DNA of 64,000 nt from an uncultured Pelagibacteraceae bacterium (GTDB lineage Bacteria > Pseudomonadota > Alphaproteobacteria > Pelagibacterales > Pelagibacteraceae): contig CACKGK010000006.1 of assembly GCA_902599665.1 (NCBI GenBank), positions 17,999 through 81,998 on the forward strand, read 5' to 3'. Both the position numbers and the translations under genes were made by a program. The notes beneath the pieces are model-generated. The model ran no database searches and was not told where the DNA came from. It was given only the letters and a program-made list of their open reading frames with translations. Shown here piece after piece: positions 10,802-22,076 of this stretch; position 1 is the first letter of the stretch; every line of letters begins with the position of its first letter.

Positions 10802-11821
10802 ATGAAATCATTAATTAAGTTAATTATAGTTAACTTTGTTTCATTTTTACTATTTTCAACAAGTATTTCATTTTCTCAGGATCAAGAAGTGGGAGAGATT
10901 TTAGAAAATATTCAAAAAGATCTTAGAACTTTAGAAAGAGCAGTTTACTCCCAATCATTTTCTGAAAACTCCGATACAAATACAATTCAAAAAGCTTCAA
11001 CAAAGGAGTCTGAACAGGCTTTAACAAAACATTTATTGAAATTAAGTGAAATAGAGACTCAATTCCAAGAATTAACAAATAAATTTGAAGAAATTAATTT
11101 TAAATTAGATAAACTTTCAAATAAAATTTCAAAAGTACAACAAGATAATCAATTAAGATTTGAGCAAATTGAAAAAAACTCTGTCATAAATTCAAACAAT
11201 AACTCTGTTTCCTCTTTACCCAAAACAAATCAGACGTCAACGAATGAAGATATAAGCCAAAAAAAAATACTTCCTGGATCTTTAGAACCACAATCACTGG
11301 GAGAGGTATCATATAAAGACTTGACTACTAGTGATGATACGCAAGTAATAGAATCTGTAGAACAGACTGAAGCAATAATCTCTGAAGTTTTTAACGCAGA
11401 GGAGAAATTATTACCTGATGCTAGTCCAAAAGAGCAATATCAATTTGCAAGAAATTTCTTAAAAGTTGGTGATTATACTAGTGCTGAAAAAGCATTTAGA
11501 GAATTCGTATTGACTAATCCTGATAATGAATTGTCAGGTAACGCACAATATTGGTATGCAGAAACATATAGAATACGACAAATGTACACTGATGCTGCCA
11601 CTGCATATTTAGAAGGTTATCAAAAGTATCCAAAAAGCAAAATCGCTCCTGAAAATTTATTGAAACTAGGGGTGTCATTGGTTCAGATGGGAGAAAAAGA
11701 TCAAGGATGCTTGATGATCGCTGGAGTAAAAAAACAGTATCCAGATGCAACTCAATCTGTACTTCAAAAAGCAAAGTATTATGAAGAAAAAGAATTTGAG
11801 TGTAAAAAAGACAATTCATAA
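10802..11821 (+). CDS. cpoB: Cell division coordinator CpoB / YbgF
   Basis: Signal peptide, coiled coil, TPR region (QYQFARNFLKVGDYTSAEKAFREFV...SGNAQYWYAETYR) following pal. Confidence 0.9.
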   Translation: MKSLIKLIIVNFVSFLLFSTSISFSQDQEVGEILENIQKDLRTLERAVYSQSFSENSDTNTIQKASTKESEQALTKHLLKLSEIETQFQELTNKFEEINFKLDKLSNKISKVQQDNQLRFEQIEKNSVINSNNNSVSSLPKTNQTSTNEDISQKKILPGSLEPQSLGEVSYKDLTTSDDTQVIESVEQTEAIISEVFNAEEKLLPDASPKEQYQFARNFLKVGDYTSAEKAFREFVLTNPDNELSGNAQYWYAETYRIRQMYTDAATAYLEGYQKYPKSKIAPENLLKLGVSLVQMGEKDQGCLMIAGVKKQYPDATQSVLQKAKYYEEKEFECKKDNS

Positions 11822-12833
11822 TTTTTACTTCAAAAAATTAGACGACCCAAAAATAAAAAGAATTTATCTAAATTTTAAGAAAAAATTAAGTAGCTATGAT
11901 GTAAATAACTTTTGTGTTGCTGTTTCAGGAGGAATTGATAGCTTGGCATTATCTTTTTTGGCAAAATCTTACTCTTTAGAAAATAAAGTAAAAGTATATT
12001 TTTTTATTGTCGATCATAAACTAAGAAAAAATTCTACAAATGAAGCTATTTTAGTTAAAAAAAAACTAAAATCATTTCATATTTCAAGTGAAATACTAAC
12101 ATTAAAGAAAATCAAAAAATTCAAAAATTTACAATCATACGCACGCAATAATAGATATAAATTAATAACTCAAAAAAGTTTAAATAAAAAAACTAATTTT
12201 GTTTTAACTGCCCATCATGAGGATGATTTGTTAGAAAATTTTTTTATAAGATTGTTAAGAGGGTCAGGTTTAAAAGGTTTAATTTCATTTAGTAAAATTA
12301 AATCGAAGGTTAAATTTGATGATAGAATTTTTATTTTGAGGCCTTTGCTTGATGTATCTAAAAATGATTTAAAATATATATTAAAAAATACATTCAATTT
12401 TAACATTGAAGATCCTTCAAACCTGGATGATAAATTTTTAAGAGTCAAAGTTAGAAAATTAATTTCAACACTAGTAAAAGATGGATTAACATTTAATAAA
12501 TTTAAATTATCTCTAAGCAGCCTTGCAAAAAGTAATCTTGCTATTGATTATTACGTTCAAAAAAATATTGATGATAATTCAAACTATTTGAACTTAAGTA
12601 AAACAGTTATTTTAAAAAAAGAATTTCTTAAACAACCAGATGAAATAGTGTTTAGATCATTTTCAGACCTAATCAAAAAAGTTGGAAAAAGACGTGTTTA
12701 TACTAGAGGATTAAAAGTTGAAAATATTCTTAATCAGTTAAAATCTAAAAAAAAGTATATAAAAAAAACACTTTCAGGATGTATAATTCAAAAACTTGAG
12801 AACTCAGTCATTATTTCTCAAGAAAATAGGTAA
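11781..12833 (+). CDS. tilS: tRNA(Ile)-lysidine synthase
   Basis: VAVSGGIDSLALSFLA PP-loop, HHEDDLLENFFIRLLRGSGLKGL; likely start ATG at 11781, overlapping cpoB. Confidence 0.92.
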   Translation: MKKKNLSVKKTIHNFYFKKLDDPKIKRIYLNFKKKLSSYDVNNFCVAVSGGIDSLALSFLAKSYSLENKVKVYFFIVDHKLRKNSTNEAILVKKKLKSFHISSEILTLKKIKKFKNLQSYARNNRYKLITQKSLNKKTNFVLTAHHEDDLLENFFIRLLRGSGLKGLISFSKIKSKVKFDDRIFILRPLLDVSKNDLKYILKNTFNFNIEDPSNLDDKFLRVKVRKLISTLVKDGLTFNKFKLSLSSLAKSNLAIDYYVQKNIDDNSNYLNLSKTVILKKEFLKQPDEIVFRSFSDLIKKVGKRRVYTRGLKVENILNQLKSKKKYIKKTLSGCIIQKLENSVIISQENR

Positions 12834-12896
12834 ATATCATGAAATTGGCACAAATTGACACTTGTTAAATTGATAATAATTCTTAATTTATAAGCT

Positions 12897-14789
12897 ATGA
12901 ATTTCAGAAATCTTGCAATGTGGGCTGTTATAGTAATTTTAACCATAGGCCTTTATAACATGTTTAAGAATCCTCAAGGCTCTATAAGTCAAAAAAATAA
13001 TATTATATTTTCTGAGTTTTTAACCCAGGTAGATAATGGAAGGGTAGTTCAAGTAGAAATCCAAGGAAAAAATATTAAAGGAGTAATGTCTAATGGAGAA
13101 ATGTTTAACACCTATGCACCTGATGATCCAAATTTAATTCAAAAATTAAGTGATAAAGGAGTTAGTATTTCAGCTAGCCCCTTAGAAGAAAAAATGCCTT
13201 CCTTGTTTGGTATACTTTTATCATGGTTCCCAATGTTACTTTTAATAGCTGTTTGGATATTTTTTATGAGACAGATGCAAGGTGGTAAAGGCGGAGCAAT
13301 GGGCTTTGGCAGATCTAAAGCAAAGATGATGAACCAAATAAAAGGTAAAGTGACATTTAATGACGTAGCAGGTGTGGAAGAGGCTAAAGAAGAAGTTGAA
13401 GAAGTAGTAGAATTTTTAAAAGATCCAAAAAAATTTAGTAGACTTGGGGGCAAAATACCTCGAGGATGTCTTTTAGTTGGTCCTCCAGGAACTGGTAAAA
13501 CATTACTTGCAAGAGCAATCGCTGGAGAAGCAGGTGTGCCTTTTTTTACGATATCAGGCTCTGATTTTGTTGAGATGTTCGTTGGTGTTGGAGCATCAAG
13601 AGTACGAGATATGTTTGAGCAGGGTAAAAAACATTCACCATGTATCATATTTATTGATGAGATCGATGCTGTTGGAAGAAGTAGAGGTGCAGGTTTAGGT
13701 GGAGGAAATGACGAGAGAGAACAAACACTTAATCAGTTATTGGTTGAAATGGACGGTTTTGATACTAATGAGGGTGTAATAATTATTGCAGCAACTAATA
13801 GACCAGATGTATTAGACCCAGCCCTTTTAAGACCAGGAAGATTTGATAGACAAGTAGTAGTTTCAAACCCAGATTTAATTGGAAGAGAAAAAATTTTAAA
13901 AGTGCACGCAAAAAAAATATCAATGGCGCCAGATGTTAATTTACGTACAGTTGCGAGAGGTACACCGGGTTTTTCTGGAGCAGATTTAGCAAATCTTGTT
14001 AATGAAGCCGCATTACTTGCAGCAAGAAAAAATAAAAGAATTGTAACTTATCAAGAGTTCGAAGAAGCAAAAGATAAAGTGATGATGGGGTCTGAGAGGA
14101 GATCAATGGTAATGTCAGAAGAGGAGAAAAGGTTAACTGCTTATCATGAGGCTGGACATGCAATTGTAACAATAAATGAAAAAGCTGCTTATCCTATACA
14201 TAAAGCAACTATTATTCCAAGAGGTAGAGCTTTAGGAATGGTGATGCAATTACCAGAGAGAGATGAAGTTTCACAAACAAGAGAACAACTTCATGCTCAA
14301 ATGGCCATAGCTATGGGCGGCAGAGTTGCAGAGGAAATAATTTTTGGTGAAGATAAAGTAACAACAGGAGCAGCTAGTGATATTGAACAAGCAACGAAAA
14401 GAGCAAGAGCTATGGTCATGAGAGCAGGATTAAGTAAAGAAATGGGCCCTGTTGCATATGGTGAAAACGAAGAAGAAGTATTTTTAGGAAGATCAGTTGC
14501 CAGACAACAAAATATGTCAGAAGAAACTGCAAGAAAAGTCGATAGTGAAATAAGAAAATTTGTTGATATGGGATACGATAGGGCAAGAAAGGTGTTAACA
14601 GAAAAAATTGATGATCTACACAAATTAGCGAAAGCTTTACTTACGTATGAAACTTTGACAGGGGAAGAGATAGAGGATTTAGTAAATAAAAATATATATC
14701 CAAAAAATAAAGAAGATCTCAAAGTTGAAGATGATGATCAAAGTTCAGCACTTGGTTCAATGGGACTAAAACCAAAGATAGTGCATTAA
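12897..14789 (+). CDS. ftsH: ATP-dependent zinc metalloprotease FtsH
   Basis: [49 protein letters not shown] zinc motif. Confidence 0.99.
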   Translation: MNFRNLAMWAVIVILTIGLYNMFKNPQGSISQKNNIIFSEFLTQVDNGRVVQVEIQGKNIKGVMSNGEMFNTYAPDDPNLIQKLSDKGVSISASPLEEKMPSLFGILLSWFPMLLLIAVWIFFMRQMQGGKGGAMGFGRSKAKMMNQIKGKVTFNDVAGVEEAKEEVEEVVEFLKDPKKFSRLGGKIPRGCLLVGPPGTGKTLLARAIAGEAGVPFFTISGSDFVEMFVGVGASRVRDMFEQGKKHSPCIIFIDEIDAVGRSRGAGLGGGNDEREQTLNQLLVEMDGFDTNEGVIIIAATNRPDVLDPALLRPGRFDRQVVVSNPDLIGREKILKVHAKKISMAPDVNLRTVARGTPGFSGADLANLVNEAALLAARKNKRIVTYQEFEEAKDKVMMGSERRSMVMSEEEKRLTAYHEAGHAIVTINEKAAYPIHKATIIPRGRALGMVMQLPERDEVSQTREQLHAQMAIAMGGRVAEEIIFGEDKVTTGAASDIEQATKRARAMVMRAGLSKEMGPVAYGENEEEVFLGRSVARQQNMSEETARKVDSEIRKFVDMGYDRARKVLTEKIDDLHKLAKALLTYETLTGEEIEDLVNKNIYPKNKEDLKVEDDDQSSALGSMGLKPKIVH

Positions 14790-14795
14790 GCACTA

Positions 14796-15845
14796 ATGAA
14801 TAAATATTACACTAGAGCGTGTAATTTTTATTTTGGTTCAGAATCTAAGAAAAAAATTAAAAAAAAACAGTCTATTTCTTTAAATGGAAACAATCTAATC
14901 TCTTTTGATAAATTAGAAATTATAAATAGAAAAAAAACCAAAATAATTAACATTAAAGATATTAAAAAACTCCCAAAAAATCTAAAAATAAAAATTAATA
15001 AGGATTTAAAAAAAATCAAACAAAAGAAAACTTTTAAAAAATTAACTTTATCCGATATTCCAATTTATATGGGTATTGTCAATTTAACTCCAGATAGTTT
15101 TTCAGATGGTGGCAAATATAATAGTAAAAATTTAGCTTCAAAACATATTAATAACTTATTGTCAAATGGAGCAAAAATAATTGATATCGGAGGAGAGTCC
15201 ACAAGACCAGGAGCAAATGATATAAGCCCTTCTAAAGAGTGGGACAGAATTAAATCAGTTTTAAAAATTTTAAAAAATAAAAAATGTTTTGTTTCATTGG
15301 ATACAAGAAAAACTTTTGTAATGATGAAAGCTTCTAAAATAAAAGTTGATCTTATTAATGATGTATCTGGATTAGATTATGATATTGAAACTATAAATTT
15401 TTTAAAAAAAACAAAAAAGCCATTTGTTATTCATCATATGAAAGGAACACCAAAAAATATGCAAGTTAAACCATCATATAAAAATGTTTTACTCGATATA
15501 TATGATTTTTTTGAAACAAAATTAAAATATATAAGAAAAAAAGGAATTAATCATAATAATATTATATTAGATCCAGGAATTGGATTTGGAAAAAATTTGA
15601 AACATAATATTACTCTTTTAAAAAATATTTCTATTTTTCATTCATTAGGACTTCCTGTAATGTTGGGTTTATCGAGAAAAAGATTTATAAAGGATATTTC
15701 AAAAGAGAATGATACTAGAGAAAGACTTGGAGGCACAATATCATCCTGTATTCAATCATATTTACAAGGAGTTCAAATTTTAAGGATTCATGATGTTAAA
15801 GAAATTAGTCAAGCATTTAAAGTATTTAAAGAATTACAAAATTAA
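14796..15845 (+). CDS. folP: Dihydropteroate synthase
   Basis: YMGIVNLTPDSFSDGGKY, IIDIGGESTRPGA, IILDPGIGFGKNLKHN. Confidence 0.95.
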   Translation: MNKYYTRACNFYFGSESKKKIKKKQSISLNGNNLISFDKLEIINRKKTKIINIKDIKKLPKNLKIKINKDLKKIKQKKTFKKLTLSDIPIYMGIVNLTPDSFSDGGKYNSKNLASKHINNLLSNGAKIIDIGGESTRPGANDISPSKEWDRIKSVLKILKNKKCFVSLDTRKTFVMMKASKIKVDLINDVSGLDYDIETINFLKKTKKPFVIHHMKGTPKNMQVKPSYKNVLLDIYDFFETKLKYIRKKGINHNNIILDPGIGFGKNLKHNITLLKNISIFHSLGLPVMLGLSRKRFIKDISKENDTRERLGGTISSCIQSYLQGVQILRIHDVKEISQAFKVFKELQN

Positions 15846-15847
15846 AT

Positions 15848-17179
15848 ATGTTTAAAAAATATTTTGGCACGGATGGAATAAGAGGAAGAGTTAATGGCTC
15901 AAAAATTAATGGTGAAATGTTTTTTAAATTTGGATTAGCAGCAGGGACATATTTTAAAAATTTAAAAAAAAGTAAACAAACAGCAATTATTGCTAAAGAT
16001 ACAAGGTTATCTGGTTACACACTTGAGCCAGCTTTGGTATCTGGATTGGCTTCAGCTGGTATGCATATTTATACATTAGGACCACTACCAACCAATGGTT
16101 TAGCAATGTTAACAAAAAAAATGAGAGCAAATATGGGGATAATGATTACAGCATCTCATAATCCATACTATGACAATGGTTTAAAGCTGTTTGGACCAGA
16201 TGGGCTTAAATTATCTGATAGAATTGAAAAAAAAATTGAAAAGTTAATTGACTCAAAGATCGCAAAAAATCTCTCAAGACCAATTGAATTAGGAAGAGTT
16301 AAAAGATTAGAAGATGCAAACAGTAACTACATAAAAATTTTAAAACAAAATTTTCCTCCTTCATTTAGTTTAAAAGGTATCAAAATAGCTTTAGATTGTG
16401 CCAATGGTGCAAGTTATAAAGCTGGTCCTAAACTGTTTACATCATTAGGAGCCAAAGTGTTTAAATCTGGTACTTCTCCAAATGGATTAAATATAAATCT
16501 TAAATCTGGATCAACTTATCCAAAAAAAATTTGTCAAATGACAATAAAAAAAAAGGCTCATATAGGTGTAGCTCTTGATGGTGATGCAGATAGAATTATT
16601 GTATGTGATGAAAAAGGTAGAATTATTGATGGAGATAAAATTCTTGCAATGTTAGGTGAGAGATGGAAAAGAAAAAAAATTTTAAAAGGTGGAGTTATTG
16701 GAACATTAATGTCAAATTATGGTTTAGAGGAATTTTTTAAAAAAAATAGGATAAAATTCTTAAGATCAGATGTAGGAGATCGATATGTTAAAGAAAAAAT
16801 GAAAAAAAATAGATTTAATTTAGGAGGAGAACAATCAGGCCATATAATTCTTGGAAAGTTCGCAACCACGGGAGATGGATTATTGGTTGCCTTAGAAATC
16901 CTTTTTTCTCTAAGAAAAAGAAAAAAAGCAAGTGAACTTTTTAATAAATTTAATCCCACTCCTCAAATATTAGAAAATGTGGACGTAAAAGATAAATCAA
17001 TCATTGATAGTCCAAAATGTAAAAAAGCGATTTCAGTTGCAAATAAAATTATAAAAAATAAAGGTAGAATACTTGTTAGAAAGTCTGGTACCGAACCAAA
17101 AATTAGAATTATGAGTGAGTCGAAAGACTCTAGTTTAAATAAATTATGTATTAATATAATTAAAAAATCTATTCAGTAA
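15848..17179 (+). CDS. glmM: Phosphoglucosamine mutase
   Basis: FGTDGIRGRVN, GIMITASHNPYYDNGLKLFGPDG, ALDGDADRI. Confidence 0.97.
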   Translation: MFKKYFGTDGIRGRVNGSKINGEMFFKFGLAAGTYFKNLKKSKQTAIIAKDTRLSGYTLEPALVSGLASAGMHIYTLGPLPTNGLAMLTKKMRANMGIMITASHNPYYDNGLKLFGPDGLKLSDRIEKKIEKLIDSKIAKNLSRPIELGRVKRLEDANSNYIKILKQNFPPSFSLKGIKIALDCANGASYKAGPKLFTSLGAKVFKSGTSPNGLNINLKSGSTYPKKICQMTIKKKAHIGVALDGDADRIIVCDEKGRIIDGDKILAMLGERWKRKKILKGGVIGTLMSNYGLEEFFKKNRIKFLRSDVGDRYVKEKMKKNRFNLGGEQSGHIILGKFATTGDGLLVALEILFSLRKRKKASELFNKFNPTPQILENVDVKDKSIIDSPKCKKAISVANKIIKNKGRILVRKSGTEPKIRIMSESKDSSLNKLCINIIKKSIQ

Positions 17180-17180
17180 A

Positions 17181-17993
17181 TTGAAAATAAATTCTAAAAT
17201 ATTAATTATTGCAGGGTCAGACTCTTCTGGTGGAGCAGGTATTCAAGCAGATATCAAATCTGTTTCATCGCTTGGTTCTTATGCAATGACAGCAATTACA
17301 GCGGTTACTGCACAAAATACCAAAGGTGTAAAATCAATAATACCAATACCAATTAAAGAGATTTCAAACCAGATTGAATTTACTTCTAAAGATATAAAAC
17401 CGGATTCAGTAAAGATTGGAATGTTATATTCCACACAAGTTATTGAATCAGTATTAAAATCAATAAAAAAATTAAAATTAAAAAAAATAATATTAGATCC
17501 TGTGATGGTAGCTAAAGGTGGCACTAAGCTTATAGATGATAGAGCAGTTTTAGATTTAAAAAAAAAACTAATTAATAAAGTAGATTTAATTACACCAAAT
17601 ATTCCTGAAGCAGAAATATTAACGGCAATGAAGATCAAATCTACGGATGATATGAAAAACGCTGCTTATAAAATATTAGATTTAGGTGTAAAAAATGTTT
17701 TAATTAAAGGTGGTCATTTACGCTCTAAAATTTTGAAAGATGTTTTTGTAAACAAGAAAGAAATTGCAATATTTACTAATAAAAAAATTAAAACAAAAAA
17801 TACTCATGGAACTGGATGTACATTATCAAGTGCAATTGCAACATATTATGGATGTGGAAAAACATTAAAGAAATCTTGTGAGTTAGGCATTAGGTATGTA
17901 AATAATGCTATAAAGACAAGACCAAACTTTGGAAAAGGTAATGGACCAATTAACCATTTAAATAGTTTTATTATAGAAAAGAAATTTAGATGA
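17181..17993 (+). CDS. thiD: Hydroxymethylpyrimidine/phosphomethylpyrimidine kinase (TTG start)
   Basis: [53 protein letters not shown]. Confidence 0.94.
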   Translation: MKINSKILIIAGSDSSGGAGIQADIKSVSSLGSYAMTAITAVTAQNTKGVKSIIPIPIKEISNQIEFTSKDIKPDSVKIGMLYSTQVIESVLKSIKKLKLKKIILDPVMVAKGGTKLIDDRAVLDLKKKLINKVDLITPNIPEAEILTAMKIKSTDDMKNAAYKILDLGVKNVLIKGGHLRSKILKDVFVNKKEIAIFTNKKIKTKNTHGTGCTLSSAIATYYGCGKTLKKSCELGIRYVNNAIKTRPNFGKGNGPINHLNSFIIEKKFR

Positions 17994-19279
17994 AAAATGT
18001 AGTTGTTGTCGGTTCTCAATGGGGAGATGAAGGAAAAGGAAAAATAGTTGACTGGTTGTCTAGTGAAGCTGATGTGGTTGTTAGATTTCAAGGTGGCCAT
18101 AATGCAGGTCATACGTTAGTCATAGATGGAGTTACTTATAAATTAAGACTATTACCATCTGGCATTGTGAGAAAAAATAAAATTTCTATTATAGGAAACG
18201 GAGTTGTTGTCGACCCATGGGCTTTGCTTGATGAAATAAAAGAAGCCAAATCTAAAGGTGTACAAATAAATGACAGCAATTTGATATTATCTGAATCGGC
18301 AACTTTAATTTTACCATTTCACAGAGAGATGGATGAAATTAGAGAGGACTCTGCAGGTAATTCTAAAATTGGAACTACAAGAAGAGGAATTGGACCAGCT
18401 TATGAAGATAAAGTAGGAAGAAGATCTATAAGAGTAATGGATCTAGCATCAAAAAAAAATCTTGAAAAAAGATTAACCGTAGTACTTGAACATCATAACG
18501 CAATACGCAAGGGATTAGGTAAATCTCTATATGAGAAAAAAAAATTAGTCGAAGAATTAGTAAAAATAGCACCAAATATTTTAAATTATTCCGCACCTGT
18601 TTGGAGAAAAATAGACCAATTTAAATCAGAAAATAAGAAAATTTTATTCGAGGGTGCTCAAGGTATATTACTTGATGTTGATCACGGAACTTACCCATAT
18701 GTAACTTCATCAAATACAGTTGCAGCTTCTGCAGCAACAGGATCTGGATGTGGCCCCAATTCGATAAATTTTGTTTTAGGTATAACAAAGGCATATACAA
18801 CAAGAGTAGGCGAAGGGCCTTTCCCAACTGAACTTACAGATGATGTTGGCAATCATTTAGGAGAAAAGGGACATGAATTTGGAACAGTAACGAGCAGAAA
18901 AAGAAGGTGTGGCTGGTTTGATGGAGTTTTAGTAAGACAAACTATAAAGATTTCAGGCATTGATGGTATAGCATTAACTAAGTTAGATGTTTTAGATGAA
19001 CTTGATGAAATTAATGTTTGTGTAGCATACGATCTTAACGGAAAAGAAATAGATTATTTTCCAGCCGCGGTAGAGGACCAATTAAATGTTAAACCAGTTT
19101 ATAAAAAATTTAAAGGTTGGAAATCTAAAACCCAGGGAATTAAAAAATTTGAAAATTTACCTAAGAATGCCAAGATTTATATAAAAGCAATTGAGGAGTT
19201 TATTGAAACAAAAATATCAAGTATTTCAACAAGTCCTGAGCGAGAAGATACTATTCTTTTAATAGATCCGTTTAATTAG
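17990..19279 (+). CDS. purA: Adenylosuccinate synthetase
   Basis: [55 protein letters not shown]. Confidence 0.98.
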   Translation: MKNVVVVGSQWGDEGKGKIVDWLSSEADVVVRFQGGHNAGHTLVIDGVTYKLRLLPSGIVRKNKISIIGNGVVVDPWALLDEIKEAKSKGVQINDSNLILSESATLILPFHREMDEIREDSAGNSKIGTTRRGIGPAYEDKVGRRSIRVMDLASKKNLEKRLTVVLEHHNAIRKGLGKSLYEKKKLVEELVKIAPNILNYSAPVWRKIDQFKSENKKILFEGAQGILLDVDHGTYPYVTSSNTVAASAATGSGCGPNSINFVLGITKAYTTRVGEGPFPTELTDDVGNHLGEKGHEFGTVTSRKRRCGWFDGVLVRQTIKISGIDGIALTKLDVLDELDEINVCVAYDLNGKEIDYFPAAVEDQLNVKPVYKKFKGWKSKTQGIKKFENLPKNAKIYIKAIEEFIETKISSISTSPEREDTILLIDPFN

Positions 19280-20162
19280 CAGGTAATAAATTTTTTGATT
19301 TAGCAGAGTTCAGCATATGCTTCTGTAATTTTTCAAATGCTTTATTTTCAATTTGTCTAACTCTTTCTCTACTTATTTTATATTTTTTACTAAGCTCATC
19401 TAAAGTTGTTGGTTCATCAGTGAGCCTTCTTGAATATAGGATTTTTTTCTCTCTGTCATTTAATACTTTAATTGAGTCTTGAAGTAAGTCTTTTCTCTGC
19501 TCCATTTCATCATTTTGAGCAATTTTTAATTCATGATCCATATCATTATCTACTACCCAGTCTTGCCACTCATCACCATCCTCACCAATGGGTGCATTTA
19601 AAGATTTTTCTTTACCGGAAAGTCTTCTATTCATGGAAATTACTTCATCTTCACTCACTGAGAGTCTTTTTGCAATATCCTCAACATGTTCTTTTTTAAG
19701 ATCTCCTTCTGATCTAGGGGCTATTTGGTTTTTAATTTTTTTTAAATTAAAAAATAGTTTTTTTTGAGCAGTTGTTGTACCTATTTTAACTAAACTCCAT
19801 GATCTTAAAATATATTCTTGTATTGAAGCTTTTATCCACCACATTGCATACGTAGCAAGTCTGAAGCCTTTCTCTGGCTCAAATTTCTTTACTGCTTGCA
19901 TTAGTCCCACATTTCCTTCAGATATCATTTCATTTAGAGGCAGACCATAGCCTTTGTAACCCATAGCGATCTTTGCAACCAATCTAAGATGGCTAGTTAC
20001 TAACTTTTCGGCTGATTTCACATTTCCTGTTGACTGCCAATTTTTGGCTAACATATATTCTTCCTCAGCTGCGAGCATAGGAAATTTCTTTATTTGTGAA
20101 AGGTATGCAGCTAACCCACCTTCATTTGAAAGTGCAGGTAAATTGTAGTTATTGTTATTCAT
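19272..20162 (-). CDS. rpoH: Heat-shock sigma factor RpoH (sigma-32 family)
   Basis: [70 protein letters not shown] is an RpoH-type region 2. Confidence 0.95.
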   Translation of the reverse strand: MNNNNYNLPALSNEGGLAAYLSQIKKFPMLAAEEEYMLAKNWQSTGNVKSAEKLVTSHLRLVAKIAMGYKGYGLPLNEMISEGNVGLMQAVKKFEPEKGFRLATYAMWWIKASIQEYILRSWSLVKIGTTTAQKKLFFNLKKIKNQIAPRSEGDLKKEHVEDIAKRLSVSEDEVISMNRRLSGKEKSLNAPIGEDGDEWQDWVVDNDMDHELKIAQNDEMEQRKDLLQDSIKVLNDREKKILYSRRLTDEPTTLDELSKKYKISRERVRQIENKAFEKLQKHMLNSAKSKNLLPAN

Positions 20163-20205
20163 TCGAGGTATTTATTTAATAAATAAATAAAATTTTACAA
20201 TGTTT

Positions 20206-21186
20206 TTATTTATTGATTTTTCTTAGTTTTTTAAGAATTTTTTCCAAATCATAAGGTAATTTTGATGAAAATTCTAGCCATCGATTATTTTTTGGATGAT
20301 TAAAACCGAGTGTTTTAGCGTGTAGAAATTGTCTATCAAGAGAAACTAGGCACTTCTCGAGTTCAGTATTTATATTAATGAATTTTTTAAATTTTTTCTT
20401 ATATTTTTTATCACCTAAAATATTATTCCCTTTGTTAGACAAGTGAACTCTTATCTGATGAGTTCTACCTGTTTCTAATTTACACTCAATAAGACTTAAT
20501 GTTGGTACATCATCATTTTCAAATATTTCTAAAGTTTTGTAGTTCGTTATAGCTTTTTTACCTTTATTTAAAGAGACCTCCATCATTTGTCTGTTCTTTG
20601 AGCTTCTTGTAATAAATGTTTCAATTTTTCCATTTTGGGGTCTTATTTTGCCCCAGACTAAAGCCTGGTAAACTCTTGTAATAGAATGCTCAGAAAACTG
20701 ATTAGATAAATTTTCATGGGATACATTATTTTTAGCAACTACAATTAATCCAGATGTCTCTTTATCTATCCTATGAACAATGCCTGGTCTTAATTCGTTT
20801 CCAATATTTGATAAATTATTACCAGTATAATTAATTAAGGCATTTACAATTGTATTGTCATAATTTCCTGGTCCAGGATGCATTGAAATTCCAGCTGATT
20901 TATTTAATACTATCAAATCTTCATCCTCATGAATTATTTCAAGTGGATAATTAAATGGTGTAAGTCTTTCTTTTTTTGGTTCAACAATTTCAAAAAATAT
21001 TTCATCATCTACTTTAACTTTTCTAGATGGGTCAGTAACAATTATATTGTTTATTTTTAAGTTATTTTCTAAAATTAAAACTTTTACTCTTGATCTACTT
21101 AATTTATTGTTCTGATTTGATAACAAAACATCAATTCTTAAATTATTTTCTTTATTTTTAACTTTTATATTTATATTACTTTTCAT
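20206..21186 (-). CDS. rluD: Ribosomal large subunit pseudouridine synthase, RluD type
   Basis: S4 domain, GIVHRIDKETSGLIVVAKN, GRTHQIRVHLS. ORF-track start 21222 would overlap tRNA-Arg; internal Met at 21186 is preferred. Confidence 0.92.
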   Translation of the reverse strand: MKSNINIKVKNKENNLRIDVLLSNQNNKLSRSRVKVLILENNLKINNIIVTDPSRKVKVDDEIFFEIVEPKKERLTPFNYPLEIIHEDEDLIVLNKSAGISMHPGPGNYDNTIVNALINYTGNNLSNIGNELRPGIVHRIDKETSGLIVVAKNNVSHENLSNQFSEHSITRVYQALVWGKIRPQNGKIETFITRSSKNRQMMEVSLNKGKKAITNYKTLEIFENDDVPTLSLIECKLETGRTHQIRVHLSNKGNNILGDKKYKKKFKKFININTELEKCLVSLDRQFLHAKTLGFNHPKNNRWLEFSSKLPYDLEKILKKLRKINK

Positions 21187-21207
21187 GTTATTATAATTAT
21201 ACAATAT

Positions 21208-21284
21208 GCGCTTGTAGCTCAACTGGATAGAGCGCCAGATTTCGGCTCTGGAGGTTCAGGGTTCGACTCCTTGCGGGCGCACCA
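21208..21284 (+). tRNA. tRNA-Arg (anticodon TCG), CCA encoded
   Basis: GCGCTTG-TA-GCTC-AACTGGATA-GAGC-G-CCAGA-TTTCGGC-TCTGG-AGGTT-CAGGG-TTCGACT-CCTTG-CGGGCGC-ACCA folds as a full cloverleaf; A at D-loop position 20 typical for Arg. Confidence 0.95.
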
Positions 21285-22076
21285 TTACTCTCCCATGTTA
21301 ATTAATGTACCCCTATTTTTTGCAGCATTAAATGAATAATAAAATAAAATTATTGAAAGTGTGAAATATAAAGCATTCCAAATGAAAGCATTATAAATAT
21401 TTTCAATATCCACAGTTTGGTTAATCAAGATGTTTCTAGCTTCCTCAAATATATATACTAACGGTAAAATATAAGCTATTTTTTGAAATACTTCTGGAAG
21501 AGTTTCTATAGGGTAATAAATACATCCAAATGGCGCAAGTAAAAACATTGTCGACCATGCTATATTCTCAAATGATGGGCCAAATCTAAGTAATCCTGAA
21601 GAAACTAAAATTCCTAGCGTAATCCCAAAAATATAAAGACTCAGAAATAGAAAAAACAAAAATATTCCTAACTCTAAGATTGAAATTCCAAATAATGGGG
21701 AAGTTAGCAAGACTGCAGGAACTAGACCAATTAAAGATCTTATTAAGGCTGTTATAACAAGTGAAGTTAAAATTTCACCAATCTTCATAGGCGCTATAAA
21801 AAGATTGGTAAAATTTCTACTCCAAATCTCCTCTAAAAAAAGCATATTAAAACCAATACTTGTTCTGAACAAAAAATCGTAGAGTATTGCACAAGTCAAA
21901 ATCACACCAACTGCATTGTTGTAATAAGTTGTGTGTGTAGCAAAAAAATTAGAGATAAATCCCCAAAGAGTAATTTGAATAGTTGGCCAGTATACTAAAT
22001 CTAAGATTCTAGGAAATGATCTAGTTATAAGATAAAAATGTCTTAAAAATAAACCATATATTCTAGTTAAACTCAC
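21285..22076 (-). CDS. ABC-2 type transporter permease
   Basis: Six-TM ABC-2 permease-like protein overlapping the ATPase gene. Confidence 0.88.
   Translation of the reverse strand: MSLTRIYGLFLRHFYLITRSFPRILDLVYWPTIQITLWGFISNFFATHTTYYNNAVGVILTCAILYDFLFRTSIGFNMLFLEEIWSRNFTNLFIAPMKIGEILTSLVITALIRSLIGLVPAVLLTSPLFGISILELGIFLFFLFLSLYIFGITLGILVSSGLLRFGPSFENIAWSTMFLLAPFGCIYYPIETLPEVFQKIAYILPLVYIFEEARNILINQTVDIENIYNAFIWNALYFTLSIILFYYSFNAAKNRGTLINMGE

Noticed and set aside
12845-12860. Sigma-54-like element TTGGCACAAATTGACA upstream of ftsH
   Set aside because: The GG and the downstream GC are not at the required GG-N10-GC spacing, and the downstream half lacks TTGCW. A TTGACA at 12855-12860 is present but no convincing -10 at 16-18 nt follows.
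13139-13648. Minus-strand ORF of 169 aa
   Set aside because: Antisense shadow of ftsH.
20175-20215. AATAAATAAAA...TTTTTATTTATT inverted repeat between rluD and rpoH as terminator or RNA thermometer
   Set aside because: Pure A/T stem overlapping the rluD stop; too weak to separate from background composition.
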